A stretch of 64,000 bases of DNA from Callorhinus ursinus (lineage: Eukaryota; Chordata; Mammalia; Carnivora; Otariidae): positions 3,994,511 through 4,058,510 of the forward strand of contig NW_020313168.1 in NCBI RefSeq assembly GCF_003265705.1, given 5' to 3'. The notes under the pieces are model-generated. The model saw nothing but the letters and a program-made list of their open reading frames with translations. It was not told where the DNA came from and made no database searches. Below, piece after piece: positions 11,222 through 22,189 of the stretch. Position numbers and translations under genes: made by a program. Each line of letters begins with the position of its first letter. Position 1 is the stretch's first letter.

Positions 11222-11480
11222 TAAAAACACAGATTCCTGGGGCGCCTGGGTGGCTCAGTTGTTAAGCGTCTGCCTTCGGCTCAGGTCATGATCCCAGGGT
11301 CCTGGGATCGAGCCCCACATCGGGCTCCTGCTTCTCCCTCTCCCACTCCCCCTGCTTGTGTTCCCTCTCTCGCTGTGTCTCTCTCTGTCAAATAAATAAA
11401 TAAAATCTTTAAAAAAAACCCCAAAGATTCCTGGGTTCTGCCCTAGCCCAACCAAATCAGAATCTTTGGAGGTGATTCTC
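11222..11480 (+). mobile_element. hAT (MER5/MER58-like) remnant split by SINE
   Basis: The flank AGATTCCTGGGTTCTGCCCTAG, with CCAACCAAATCAGAATCTTTGG and GATTCTCAAGCATTC, resembles the inner part of MER5/MER58-type hAT elements. The SINE at 11,239-11,424 interrupts it. Confidence 0.4.
11239..11424 (+). mobile_element. Carnivore SINE
   Basis: Full head and tail, with duplication AGATTCCTGGG at 11,231-11,241 and 11,425-11,435. It is antisense to TNRC6C and is the SINE closest to the start-codon exon (about 360 bp upstream). Confidence 0.88.
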
Positions 11481-11519
11481 AAGCATTCTATAATTATATG
11501 TTTGCTTGAAAAACCAATT

Positions 11520-11913
11520 ATTTTTTTTTTAGATTTTTCCCCCCAAAGTTTTAATTTAAATTCCAGTTAGTTCACACACAGTATAATACTAATTTTAGGT
11601 GTAGGATTTAGTGGTTCAGCACTTACATACAAAACCTGGTGCTCATCATAGCATGTGCCCTCCTTAATCCCCAACACCCATTTAACCCATCCCCCTGCCA
11701 CCTCCCTCCAGCAACCCTCAGTTTGTTTTCTACAGTTAAGAGTCTGTTTCTTGGTTTGCCTCTCTTCCCCCCCCACCCCATGTTCATCTGTTTCTTGAAA
11801 TCATAAGGGATTTGTCTTTCTCTGACTTATTTCGCTTAGCATAATATTCTAGCTCCATCCACGTCGTTGCAAATGAAAGATTTCATTCTTTTTGATGGCT
11901 GAGTAATATTCCA

Positions 11914-11962
<49 letters not shown>

Positions 11963-12226
11963 TACACACACACACTGCAACTTCTTTATTCAACGGACAT
12001 TTGGGCTCTTTCCATGGTGTGGCTACTACTAAAAATGCTGCTATAAACATCAGGGTGCATGTAACCCTTCAAACTAGTATTTGAGTAAATACCTAGTAGT
12101 GCAATTGCTGGATGGCGGAGTAGTTCTATTTTTAACTTTTTGGGGAACCCCCACACCGTCTTCCAGAGTGGCCGCACCAGTTTGCATTCCCACCAACAGT
12201 GGGAATGGGCATCCTTGCCAAGAGAA
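11520..12226 (-). mobile_element. Carnivore L1 3' end, antisense
   Basis: A plus-strand T-run (the A-tail) is followed by the reverse of the L1 3' UTR and ORF2 end: AATTCCAGTTAGTTCACACA, CTCCATCCACGTCGTTGCAAA, TAATATTCCATAGTG, ACATTTGGGCTCTTTCCATG and GTTTGCATTCCCACCAACAG. It is 5'-truncated. The flanks CAATTA at 11,515 and 12,229 fit a short target duplication. Confidence 0.85.
11916..11961. repeat. (TG)n microsatellite
   Basis: An uninterrupted TG run of about 46 bp inside the antisense L1 3' UTR, followed by a short CA run at 11,964-11,975. Confidence 0.95.
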
Positions 12227-12281
12227 AGCAATTATTTTTTAAATAAAGATTCCTACATGATATGTTTGTTTGAAAGAGCAA

Positions 12282-12408
12282 TTTTTTTTTAAGTAGGCTC
12301 CACGACCAGCATGGAGTCCAACACAGAGCTTGAACTCACGCCTGATATCAAGACTTGAGCTGCGATCAAGAGTCGGATGCTTAAACAACTGAGCCACCCA
12401 GGTGTCTC
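12282..12408 (-). mobile_element. Short carnivore SINE (b/c type)
   Basis: It reads T-run, AAGTAGGCTCC, CTTGAACTCACG, then TGAGCCACCCAGGTGTCTC. Copies of AAGAGCAATT flank it at about 12,274 and 12,409. Confidence 0.8.
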
Positions 12409-12420
12409 AAAGAGCAATTA

Positions 12421-12587
12421 ATTTTGTTTATTTTTTTTTAGAGAGAGAGAGAGTGAGCAAGAATCTTAAGCAGGTTTCACGCTCAGTGTGGAGCCCAATG
12501 CGGGGCTTGATCTCAAGACTCTGAGATCATGACCTGGGCTGAAATCAAGAGTCAGACGCTTAATCAACTGACCCATCCAGGCACGCC
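12421..12587 (-). mobile_element. Carnivore SINE beside the previous one
   Basis: Older element (head now CCATCCAGGCACGCC). It is flanked by AAGAGCAATTA at 12,409-12,420 and 12,588-12,598, the same target word as its neighbour. Confidence 0.8.
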
Positions 12588-12598
12588 AAGAGCAATTA

Positions 12599-13050
12599 GT
12601 TTTTAAACAAAGATTCCTACACAGCACAGTGAGCTACTGTAAGGATGCGCGGGAGCACAGCACAGAGTAACACCACTTAGAAGGGTCAAGGCAACTGGTA
12701 AGCTGGGGCTCGAACACTGCATGAGCATTTCGCTGGCAGAGGGTGGTGTGGGTCAGATACCAATTTACTGCTGGGCAACTCCAAATTCAACCTTCAACAC
12801 ACGCTCTGCAGTAAACGGGCAGTTCTTTAAGTCTTTCTCCTTTCCAGGGAGCACAACTGAGCATGGAGCTGTGAGGACACCAGTGATAACTCCAGCCATG
12901 GGCCAGAAAGGGCAGTCCCTCAACAACCTTGTGCCACATGGTCTAGTGTCATCTGCCCGCGACCCTTTCAACAGACACTCTGTGCTCCGGGCCTCCTGCT
13001 GCTTGCCCTACCCCTACACTCGTCTCCTGTGGTCCTGCTGATGACACAGC
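12599..13050. other. Intron, unassigned
   Basis: GC-neutral sequence with no exon support. An open frame on the plus strand here has no recognisable protein signature and no splice-site or start context that I would trust. Confidence 0.35.
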
Positions 13051-13059
13051 CCTCCCGAC

Positions 13060-13515
13060 TGGGACCCTGTGTGCCCCACACCTCCTTCTGCGCTGATACT
13101 TCTACTTCCGCAGCACATCCACATGGCTGACCATCAGCTGCAGCTTGCCACCAGGAGGGCTGCCCCCAGAGCCCCGCTGCCTGCTGCCTGTGTGGCCCTG
13201 TGACCGGCCACTGGCTGTGGCTTTCCTGAGCCAGTGCTGTGCTCTGGAAGACTGCTTCCTGCTGCCCGGCAGCTGCAGGCTCGCTGACACGGGCAAGTCA
13301 CGGAGGTGCTCTGCAACTCCACCTTCTTCAGCGAGTCTGAACCCCAGCCTTCCTCTGGGACTCTCCCTCAGCCCTAATCCCACAGTTTCTGCCCTGACTC
13401 TTCTATCACAGCTTAACTATTTATTCTTTGTAAGAAACTTCCCCTGTTTACATTACCGTGTGCTTTTATGGCCTGCCTGGGCCCAGGCTGATACAGGTGG
13501 GAAAGACTAAACAGA
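13060..13515 (+). mobile_element. Possible old LTR-like repeat
   Basis: Its 3' part (AAACTTCCCCTGTTTACATTACCGTG, a GGCCTGCCTGGG segment, GGCTGATACAGG) resembles the end of 22,190-22,850 (AAACTTTCCCTGTTCACACTGC, CTGACTGATAAA). This suggests two copies of one dispersed family that I cannot name. Confidence 0.3.
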
Positions 13516-13751
13516 AGGAACAGCATGCACAAAAGCCTCAGGAAAATATCATCCATATATATATTAATGTTGTTTTGAATTTACTGATTTTGACGTTTTT
13601 CATTTATAAATGTGTTTTATATACAACTACACACCCAGAAGGAATTTCAACCTGCTGTCAGTTTGTACATATTTAAACACTATCATAATAAACATAATTT
13701 AAATCAATATGGTGTTGGGGGGGGCACATAGGGGATATTGTTCCTTTAAAA

Positions 13752-13924
13752 CAGTGGTTCTCAGTCTTGGCTGTTTCATCAGAATTACCTGCGAAGAAGT
13801 TCTGAAAACTTCCAAAGCCAGGGCTGCCACTCTATCCTGCACAATCTCTCAGAGTAGAACGCAGATGTCAGCAGTTTTAAAGCTTCCGGATGGCTCTGAT
13901 GTTTTGCCAAGGTTGAGAACACTG
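13752..13924 (+). mobile_element. MER5A-type hAT transposon
   Basis: Both terminal inverted repeats are visible: CAGTGGTTCTCAGTCTTGG at the start and GGTTGAGAACACTG at the end. The 173-bp length is close to MER5A (about 189 bp, from memory). An imperfect 8-bp target duplication flanks it: CTTTAAAA at 13,744-13,751 and CTTTTAAA at 13,925-13,932. Confidence 0.8.
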
Positions 13925-13932
13925 CTTTTAAA

Positions 13933-14841
13933 GAAGTTCAGTACGTTTATCAAGTTTGGAAAATGGTAATCACTCGTTATCTCAGATGACACTTTCCAGG
14001 AATATGTTCACCCAGGAAATCTGCATTTAAACATTCTTATAAGGCACAGGCAAGCCTGTGAGTGATGGGTGGTGTACACACAGTGGAGCTATATCCATCA
14101 TGCTGCTGCCACAAATCTTGGAAAAAAGCAAATAAATAAAAACCAAGCAGTGACTGCCCTCCTCTACCGTTACACTTTCTTAACCTACAGTACAATGAAA
14201 GCCTTAAATTATCCTCAGATAGTAAACTTAACAAAATAGGCAAAGTATAGGTGCATCTTTAAAAGGCATTCAATTGCAAAAACTAATGATGTATTACATG
14301 TTGGCTAACTGAATTTAAATTAAAAAAAAAAAGAAAAAAAAGTATCCCCCCTAAAAATAAATAAATAAAAGGTATTCAATTGAAGATAAAATAAAAATAC
14401 TCACTCACTTAATTCTATTGCTCTGACAAAGTAATTAGAGCTGCTACTCCCCCAGCAGTACAGTCAAGGTTTTACTATACAGTAAAATAAAATTTTGTAA
14501 ATAAAGAAGACTATGTAGCCATGAGCTATCTTAAGCCTCGCTTGTCTGAGCTCATGTTTATATATGACAAAGCACAATTCAGATGTATGCTCTTTAATAA
14601 AATTTTATCTAATTTCCCCCAACTGACAGTAACTTTCCAGTACACAGTTTCTGCCATTTCTCACTAATAATTTTTTAAAAATAAACATCGAATCACATTT
14701 TTACTTTAAAAAGAAAGACATCTTCCATAAGCATCCTTTCTTTCGAAGGGACACCTTATTCCCTGAAATGATCAAGTAATACTTAATAAAATTCTATCTA
14801 CCTTTCAGGGCTAGTGAGAAGATTAGAAACTTAGATTTGGA
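13933..14841. other. AT-rich intron, nothing recognised
   Basis: No exon or SINE. A short piece around 14,010-14,030 (CCAGGAAATCTGCATTTAAAC) resembles the inner part of MER5-like hAT elements. Confidence 0.35.
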
Positions 14842-14948
14842 GGGGCACCTGGCTGGCTCAGTTGGAAGAGCATGCGACTCTTGATCTTGGGGTGGTGGGT
14901 TTGAGGCCCACATAGGGTGCGGAGATTACTTAAAAAAAAAAACAACAA
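14842..14948 (+). mobile_element. Short carnivore SINE (b/c type)
   Basis: GGGGCACCTGGCTGGCTCAG head and the short GGAGATTACTTAAAA end. ACTTAGA flanks it near 14,829 and 14,950. Confidence 0.8.
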
Positions 14949-15240
14949 CACTTAGACTGTGAAGTTTCTTGACCCTTTGGAAGAGAAAAAAACTAATACG
15001 TATCAACTCTACAGCTGACACGTGAACATCCTGGAGGTTAGGGACACTGACTCCCCCAAGCAGTCGGAAATCTACGTACAACTTTTAACTCCCCCAAAAC
15101 TGACTATTAATAATCTGCTATTGACCAGACCTGACTTATCACATCAACAGACAACACATATTTGTATGTTATATGTATTATACACTGTATTATTGTAATA
15201 AAGCTAGAGAAAATAAAATGTTAAGAAAATCATAAGGAAG

Positions 15241-15439
15241 GGGCGCCTGGGTGGCTCAGTTGGTTAAGCGACTGCCTTCGGCTCGGGTCATGATCCTGGA
15301 GTCCCGGGATCGAGTCCCGCATCGGGCTCCCTGCTCGGCGGGGAGTCTGCTTCTCCCTCTGACCCTCTTCCCTCTCGTGCTCTCTATCTCTCATTCTCTC
15401 TCTCTCAAATAAATAAATAAAAAGAAAAAAAGAAAAAAA
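15241..15439 (+). mobile_element. Carnivore SINE (young subfamily)
   Basis: Carries the CCTGGAGTCCCGGGATCGAG and TGACCCTCTTCCCTCTCGTG diagnostic segments. A perfect 17-bp duplication AGAAAATCATAAGGAAG lies at 15,224-15,240 and 15,440-15,456, so the insertion is recent. Confidence 0.93.
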
Positions 15440-15639
15440 AGAAAATCATAAGGAAGACAAGAATCTATTTACAGTACTATCTTGTGTTTATGGACAAGAA
15501 CCCATGTGTAAGTGGGGCCCTGAAGTCGAGATGCCTGTTGTTCAAGATCTAACTATGGAGGGAGTTGGTCAGTATTTTTTTTTGGTGGAGACCAAAGTGG
15601 TCAGACTCACAAGGTGAACTGCAAGGAGAATGAAGAAAA

Positions 15640-16200
15640 GGGAGGGCCAGGTTGGGAGAATTTTATTTTTAATTTCAACTTTTTCTTTTTAAAATTACAT
15701 TTAAATATACGATTGCAAATACATGTGTAAAGGGAACCCTCCATTTTTTTCCAGTATACTCTGCATTTTTGTTTCTCATTTCCTCCTGAGTCCCCTCAGG
15801 GGTTCCTCCCTCCACACCCACAGCAAAGCCTCTGCGCCCTCACCGCCCTTCCAGATAACCCATGTTAACCACCTTGTTCATACCTTTCCGGGTCTTTGTG
15901 CTCAGGGAACTGTATGGAATCATACAGACCTATACATTTTTACAAAGCATTTTATTTGGTCAGTTTTGTAAAAGTGGGTTTGTCTTATACAAACTTTCTT
16001 GCATCTTGCTTTTCTCATTCAATACATGTGTGTGATTCTCTCTCCTCAGTTCTGCCCCCAACTAATCGATCCAATTTATTATTTCTAGTGGCTACGTAAT
16101 ATACCACGGTGTGAATGTTACCCCATTCCATTCAATCACTCTTCTATTCATACACATGCACTTCCTCTCCAGTTTATTACCACTACAAATAACTCGAGCT
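15640..16200 (-). mobile_element. L1M 3' region, antisense
   Basis: On the plus strand it reads TGTATGGAATCATACAGACC, CTTGCATCTTGCTTTTCTCATTC, GTAATATACCACGGTG, then CCAGTTTATTACCACTACAAATAA. This is the reverse of an old L1 3' UTR. Confidence 0.6.
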
Positions 16201-16970
16201 TCCCTATCTAGCTTCTGCTAAAGAAAAACAGCATTGCTTTGATTCATGGCACAGCTTCTGTTTCAGTAGTAGTGAAAACCAGGTAAGGAGAAAATCTGAT
16301 ATGGGGCTCAATTTCTGGACCCCACACTGGACACAGGGCCAAACTGGACATCAATCCTCTATACTCTGTATGGCAAGGCACATTATAATGGGTCCCCACT
16401 ATACTGAGTTTTGTTAGAAAGAAAGTATTTTTAATAATCTGGGTTTCAATAATCTAATGTTTCTTTTAGTCTCAAATAGTTCAGCCATCACTGGCTTAGG
16501 AGACTTTGGGTGGAGGAAGAAGCAACACTCTTATTCTGGAAGCAGCCAGAAGAAGGAAGAGTTGGGAAGTAGGGGAATCCCCATAACTGAAGCCTCGATG
16601 CGTTGTCAATCACCTCAGAATTCCTGGTTAAACTACACACTGTCCCAGAGAAATGAGGATTCAAAAGATAGCATTATGTAGGTAGACCGGGCATGCGGCC
16701 ACCCCATGCAAAACTATTCTGGTTGGAAAATCTTCCAAATTTCCAGTGTTTTTGTTAGTTGATTACTCCCTTTTTGCAAAAGAAAGGATTCAATAAAAGA
16801 GGGCAGACTTGTTTCTACCTTGGAGGCTTAGTTACCAGAAATTATAATTGGTTTTCATCCTAACTTCGTTTTCACCTACAAGACAAAACCACAGCCTATA
16901 CTCTGAAGTTACCCCAGTTAGGCTCCAATGCCATGTCATTAAAATATTCACTAATTCATTGGGTGTCTGT
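16201..16970. other. Intron, unassigned
   Basis: No coding exon, RNA gene or young repeat is visible. Base composition is ordinary. Confidence 0.35.
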
Positions 16971-16987
16971 GTTATGTACATTATTTA

Positions 16988-17177
16988 TTTTTTTAAAAAG
17001 ATTTTATTTATTTTAGAGAGTCAGAGATAGCAACAGAGCATGAGTGGTGAGGAGAGGGAGAAGCAGGCTCCTGAGCCTGCTGAGCAGGGAGCCTGATGTG
17101 GGGCTTGATTCCGGACCCTGGGATCATGACTGGAGCTGAAGGCAGTCGCCCAACCAACTGAGCCACCCAGGCAGCCG
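16988..17177 (-). mobile_element. Carnivore SINE
   Basis: Minus-strand copy with the middle partly duplicated (GAGCCTGCTGAGCAGGGAGCC). Diverged 17-bp duplication: GTTATGTACATTATTTA at 16,971-16,987 and GTTACGTGCATTATTTA at 17,178-17,194. Confidence 0.9.
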
Positions 17178-17194
17178 GTTACGTGCATTATTTA

Positions 17195-17765
17195 GAAAGT
17201 TTGGGTAATTCAGTTAGAATTTCCTGACAGTGTTTAGGTTAGCAAGGGTAAAGTGTTAAGAGACAAACTTTAAAAAGGAAGAAGAAAGAAGTGGTATCCT
17301 GTCTAGCTGTCACTGTTCTTAATTTTGCACCATGTGTTTGAATACCTGCTCTGTGCAGGAAGTACTCAGGGGGCCCTGTAGGCAATATAAAGGGAGGAGA
17401 CATAAAAACAGTCTTGGACCTGAAGGGAAAGAGAATCTAATAGGAAAGTGATGGTAAGACTTGAATTACCTTTAATACCTGATAGACTATGGAAATAAAT
17501 GGAAGTATGTCACAAAGAGCATATGCTTGGGATTTAGAATCACAGGACAGAGTTCTAAAGTAAAGGTCACTAGCATACAGGAGGTCAAGAACTCACAGGT
17601 CTGAGTACTGGATGGACTGTCTATAAGAACCATGAAGTCATTCAGTGTTTCACCAGGACTGGGGGGTGGAAAAGAGAACCATGGCTCTGATGAATAAGAG
17701 CAGAGGGTAGAAGGAAGAGTTTTTATTTGAGGATCAAAGGATAATATAGTTGATAGAGACTCTCA
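17195..17765. other. Intron, possible L2-like remnants
   Basis: A purine-rich stretch (17,380-17,750) vaguely resembles antisense L2. No firm element, exon or RNA gene was found. Confidence 0.3.
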
Positions 17766-17769
17766 GGTC

Positions 17770-18205
17770 TCCTGATGTTCACACCTTTGTATAAATGCCC
17801 TTCTGTGAGTGTGGGAGGGACCTGTGACTTGCTTCTCACCATTAGAATATGGCAGAGGTGATGGAATGCTGCTCCCCTGACTACATTATGTAAGACTCCA
17901 TCTTTTTAGCAGACTGACTTTAGTCTCCCTCTTGGGTGCTGGCTTTGAAGAAACATCTACCATGAATCCTACCCCTGCAAGGAAATGAATTCTGTCAATA
18001 GCGTGAGTGAGCTTGGAAGCCCACCCTTCTCCAGTCAAGCCCCCCAATGGAAACCCAGCCCTGGCCTGGACTGCAGCCTGCAGCAGGCCCAGCTAAGCCA
18101 TGCCCAGTGTCTTGACCTACAGAAATTGTGAAATAATGAATGTATATTGCATTAAAGCCACTAAGTTTGTGGTAATCTGTTATGCAGCATACAAAAATAA
18201 CGCAG
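17770..18205 (+). mobile_element. MaLR LTR (MLT1-like)
   Basis: Typical order: GGACCTGTGACTTGCTTCTCACCA, AGAATATGGCAGAGGTGATGG, GTGAGTGAGCTTGGAAGC, then the terminus GCCACTAAGTTTGTGGTAATCTGTTATGCAGC. No internal retroviral region. Confidence 0.75.
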
Positions 18206-18860
18206 GCAGCAATTTAAGACTTCTGGGGCTGATCAAGACAGAGGAAGACCATGATAGTCTCTTGCTGATTACAACAGAAAACTAGATGGAAGTACAATGT
18301 AAATACAAAAATACAATACTGAAAAGCAAACAAAAGCTGGTAGAGTAGGGAGCAGACTCAAAACTTGGGGAGGTGACCTGCATGGGGGTGAGTTTCTCAT
18401 TTTCCCCTGCAGTCACAGAGCTGTGCGGTGGCAATGGTGGCATAGGCAGCCAAAACTGAGAGAACCCCACCCTTCTGAACCTGGGATTAGGAAAAGAAGC
18501 TCTTGTGAGCTAGACAGTGTGGGGGAATCCCAGACAGGAACTGCCTGGAGAAGACTTCTAAATGCTATGTATAAATGTTCCCACGTCTGGGCTCACGTTC
18601 ATCAGGTCATGCATGTATGGGACAGATCCAGAACAGCAGAGCAAAGGCTTTGAGAAACAACAGCAACAAAAGTCAACATGCTCTAAAGGAGTGTAATTGG
18701 ACTCAAAATCTGTACAACATATTCAAAATGTCCAGAATGAAAACCAAAATTACTCCTTATACAAAGAACCAAGAAAATGTACCCAGCTGCCAAGACAAAA
18801 GACAAAGGATGCTACCTCTCAGATGACCTAGGTGTTGGAATTATCAAAGATTTCAAAGCA

Positions 18861-19063
18861 GGGCGCCTGGGTGGCTCAGTTGGTTGGGCGACTGCCTTCG
18901 GCTCAGGTCATGATCCTGGAGTCCCGGGATCGAGTCCCGCATCGGGCTCCCCGCTCAGTGGGGAGTCTGCTTCTCCCTCTGACCCTCTTCCCTCTCGTGC
19001 TCTCTATCTCTCATTCTCTCTCTCTCAAATAAATAAACAAAATTTAAAAAAAAAAAAAAAAAA
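18861..19063 (+). mobile_element. Carnivore SINE (young subfamily)
   Basis: Duplication AGATTTCAAAGCA at 18,848-18,860 and 19,064-19,076. It is inserted in the HAL1-like element. Confidence 0.92.
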
Positions 19064-19251
19064 AGATTTCAAAGCAGCTATTATAACTTTGCTCCAGGAG
19101 GCAATAAAGGTAAATACATCTGAAACAAATGGCAATTTAGGAGTTCACAGCAGATAAATAGAAACTATAAAAATAGAACCAACTGGAAATTTTAGAACTG
19201 AAAAATAAAAACTTGAATTAAGCTACTTCACTGGATGGTCCCAATGGAAGA

Positions 19252-19503
19252 ATGGATATGACAGAGAAAAGAATCTCCAAACTTAATAAAGCAACAGAAA
19301 TTATCCAGCCTGAGAGGGAAAAAGGTTGGGAAAAAAAAAAAATGAAGAGCCTCATGGACCCTAAGGATAATATCAAAAGGTCCAACATCCATGTTACGGG
19401 ACTTCCAGAAACAGAAGAGAAAGAGACATGTGAAGAAATAGTGGTGGAAAACTCCCCAAATTTGGAGATACATACAAATTTACAGATTCAAAAAGCTCTG
19501 TGA
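19252..19503 (+). pseudogene. L1 ORF1p-like remnant
   Basis: An 83-codon open stretch carries the L1 ORF1 RNA-binding signature: a coiled-coil-like start (ISKLNKATEIIQ), then SNIHVTGLPETEEKETCEE, then ENSPNLEI..LQIQKA. It lacks the rest of the C-terminal domain and stops shortly after. Intact ORF1p has over 300 residues, so this is a fragment. Confidence 0.7.
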
Positions 19504-20376
19504 ACTCTAGGATAAACTAAAAGAAAAGCATACCCAGACTTAGCATATACTAAGTACAAGCAGCCAATTTCAAAAGGGTATGTGCCGTATGGCTCCATTT
19601 ACAGGGCACTCTGAAAAAGAAAAATTATACGAACAGAAAACAGACCAATGATGACCTGGGGCCAGGGGTAGAGTTAAGATACTGACTACAAAGGGGCAGA
19701 GCAAGGGAATGTTTTTGGAGGGTGATGGAATTGTCCTAAGTCTCGACTGTGACAGTCATTACATGCATATACGTATTGCATGTATGTGCTGCATGCAGTC
19801 GTTGAAACTTACATAACTGTACAGAAGAGAGTGAATTCTACTGCATGTAAACTTTTAAAAAAGTGAATAAAAAGAACAAAAAAATCAAAAGCAAAAAAAA
19901 TCATGATTTAAAAATGGTCATGGGGGTGGTTCTGGAGAATGGTGAATCCTTCCCTCATGTGTCCTCCTCCCCCTCCATTCCTGGTCTGATGAGAGGGAGG
20001 GCTTCAATGAAAAAGGATGGGGTCGGGGGACCAGAGGGTACTTGAGGGGTGGGAGATAAGGCTAAAGATAAAGGTCTTCACTTCCCACAGAGGGAAGATT
20101 TGGAGAAGATGACAAAGAAACTTAGGAACAAATGAGCACAGGGACCTTTACTTTGGAAGGATGGAGAAGAACCATGGCAAAATCAGCTGGCCTAAAGGTA
20201 TTTTAAAGGAACTCTGACATAATTTTCATTTTAGAGCTAATACAGAGATCAGCCCCAGGGTTTAGTTCTAGAGAATGTTGCGTCCACTCCACCAAACCAG
20301 AACAAAACCCGGAAGTGCCTCAGTAGCAACTCCTGCAGTCTGACTGACCAGACTTCTTAAGAAATAGTACCTCTTG

Positions 20377-20539
20377 GGCGCCTGGGTGGCTCAGTCGGGC
20401 AAAGCGACCGCCTTTGGCTCAGGTCATGATTGATTGAAGGGTCCTCCGAATGAGTCCCGCATTCGGTTGGGCTCCCTGCTCAGCAGGGAGTCGGCTTCTC
20501 CCTCTCCCTCTCCCTCTGCTCAAGCGCCTAGTGCGCACG

Positions 20540-20578
<39 letters not shown>

Positions 20579-20620
20579 AAATAAATAAAAATCGCATAGA
20601 AAAATAAAAGAAATAAATAC
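20377..20620 (+). mobile_element. Carnivore SINE with altered middle
   Basis: Between TACCTCTTG copies at 20,368-20,376 and 20,621-20,629. The middle has a small GATT duplication and extra bases (TGATTGATTGAAGGG, CATTCGGTTGGG), and the tail is GCGCACGCGCGC followed by (CT)n. Confidence 0.85.
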
Positions 20621-20639
20621 TACCTCTTGCTTCTCACCT

Positions 20640-21370
20640 TTCCAGTGCCGGTTATCCACTGACGTAGGTATATCCACGTCCCTGTTTCACCCATGTTTTC
20701 CCCACTCTGTTATCTTCTTCCATTGACTTTTCTCTGAACAATCAAGGTGATTACCTCCATCTGCCATTTTTGCCATTAGTTCCCTCTACTCCACTGGTAA
20801 CTGTACCCCAATTTCCCTCACTTGAACTGCATGGACTTTTGGGGCAGTGACTCCACTCAAAGGGTACTGCATCCCTGGGCCATCCACTAGATTCAGAGAT
20901 GACTCTAAGGGTCAGGGATGAACCTAACAGGATCAGAGGAATGGAAGCTGCTAGAGCTATCTCAACCACAGAAGGCCTGAAAATGAAGCCAATGCCAAGG
21001 AAGAGAAGCTAAGAAACTGTGATAACTGAGTCTCCAGGACAGGGACCTGTGTCCTTTGAGCCCAGAAACAGGTTGTTTCTGTGGCCTGGCACCTCAGCGC
21101 CTTGCCCTCGCCTAGCCCTCCTAGACACTCCTCAGAATGTGAGTCCTGAGCTGCACGGGAGACAGCTGGAGCAGACGCATCTCACCGATTGTTCCCTCCA
21201 AAGCCTGTCTGTTCGTGCTTGCTACCCACATTCTGCAGGCTGCGGAGCCTAACTTTTCAGTGTTCCCTTCAATGATGTCAGCTGCCTCCTATCATCCCCA
21301 AAGTCCCTCTTTCCCTCCCCCGTAAACTGTACAGAGTCATTTTCTGTTGCTTGTAACCAAAGAATACTGA
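20640..21370 (+). mobile_element. Possible old LTR-like repeat
   Basis: The end TTCTGTTGCTTGTAACCAAAGAATACTGATAA resembles LTR-type termini. The family is not identified and the body is degraded. Confidence 0.3.
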
Positions 21371-21712
21371 TAAACAGTTTCTCAATAATCTATTTAATTT
21401 AGGCTTATTCAGGAAGAGGAAGTGCTGACTGGATTCAGCACTATTTAATTATGCTTTGTCTCAAACCTAATCAGGTTCAGTAAACATTTTAACCACTATA
21501 AAAACTGCTTTAGTATTACTATATTAACATGTCAATTACAGGTATAGGAGTTGTACGTGTCATTTTGTAAAAAACCTTTTCTTTATTTCATTTCTGAGTT
21601 TAAAGCAGCCTCAAATTGAAAATGACACTATAATTTTTAATGTTGCTCCACTTTCACAGTCAATTTATATAATGATACTTGAATATGTGTACTTTAAATA
21701 TGCTTAAAATAA

Positions 21713-21911
21713 GGGCGCCTGGGTGGCTCAGTTGGTTAAGCGACTGCCTTCGGCTCAGGTCATGATCCTGGAGTCCCAGGATCGAGTCCCGCATCGGGCT
21801 CCCTGCTCGGCAGGGAGTCTGCTTCTCCCTCTGACCCTCTTCCCTCTCGTGCTCTCTATCTCTCATTCTCTCTCTCTCAAATAAATAAATAAAATCTTTA
21901 AAAAAAAAAAT
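21713..21911 (+). mobile_element. Carnivore SINE (young subfamily)
   Basis: Perfect duplication AAATATGCTTAAAATAA at about 21,696-21,712 and 21,912-21,928. Confidence 0.93.
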
Positions 21912-22189
21912 AAATATGCTTAAAATAACAGAAGCAAATCTCCAACCAGTCTCTCAGATACAGCAGTCCTTGCTGCCATGTCCTGGTGTGTAAGCTACAT
22001 AGTGGTTATTAATAATGACCAGGATTTCATTGTTTGCTAAAAAATTTTAAAATATGTACTGTGTAACCAGTGATAAGCATTCTCTCCCCAAGTGTCTACT
22101 TGCAACTACAAGGAATCTGAAGGTAGCAAACCATCCTGGCTATTGATTTACTGCCTCTGCGCTCCACACTCAGCTTTTTGGCCACTCTG

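Larger units (their letters stand above)
18290..19865 (+). mobile_element. HAL1-like half-L1 element
   Basis: A 5'-UTR/ORF1-like section (to about 19,503) passes straight into an old L1-type 3' end (GGCACTCTGAAAAAG, GATGACCTGGGGCCAGGGG, GGGTGATGGAATTGTCC, TGCATGTAAACTTTTAAA). No ORF2 endonuclease or reverse transcriptase lies between. This is the layout of HAL1, a nonautonomous L1 relative. A SINE at 18,861-19,063 interrupts it. An ORF2 deletion from an ordinary L1M would look the same. Confidence 0.55.

Noticed and set aside
12721..13041. 106-codon plus-strand frame
   Set aside because: No known domain and no supporting splice signals; lies in intronic sequence without conservation evidence.
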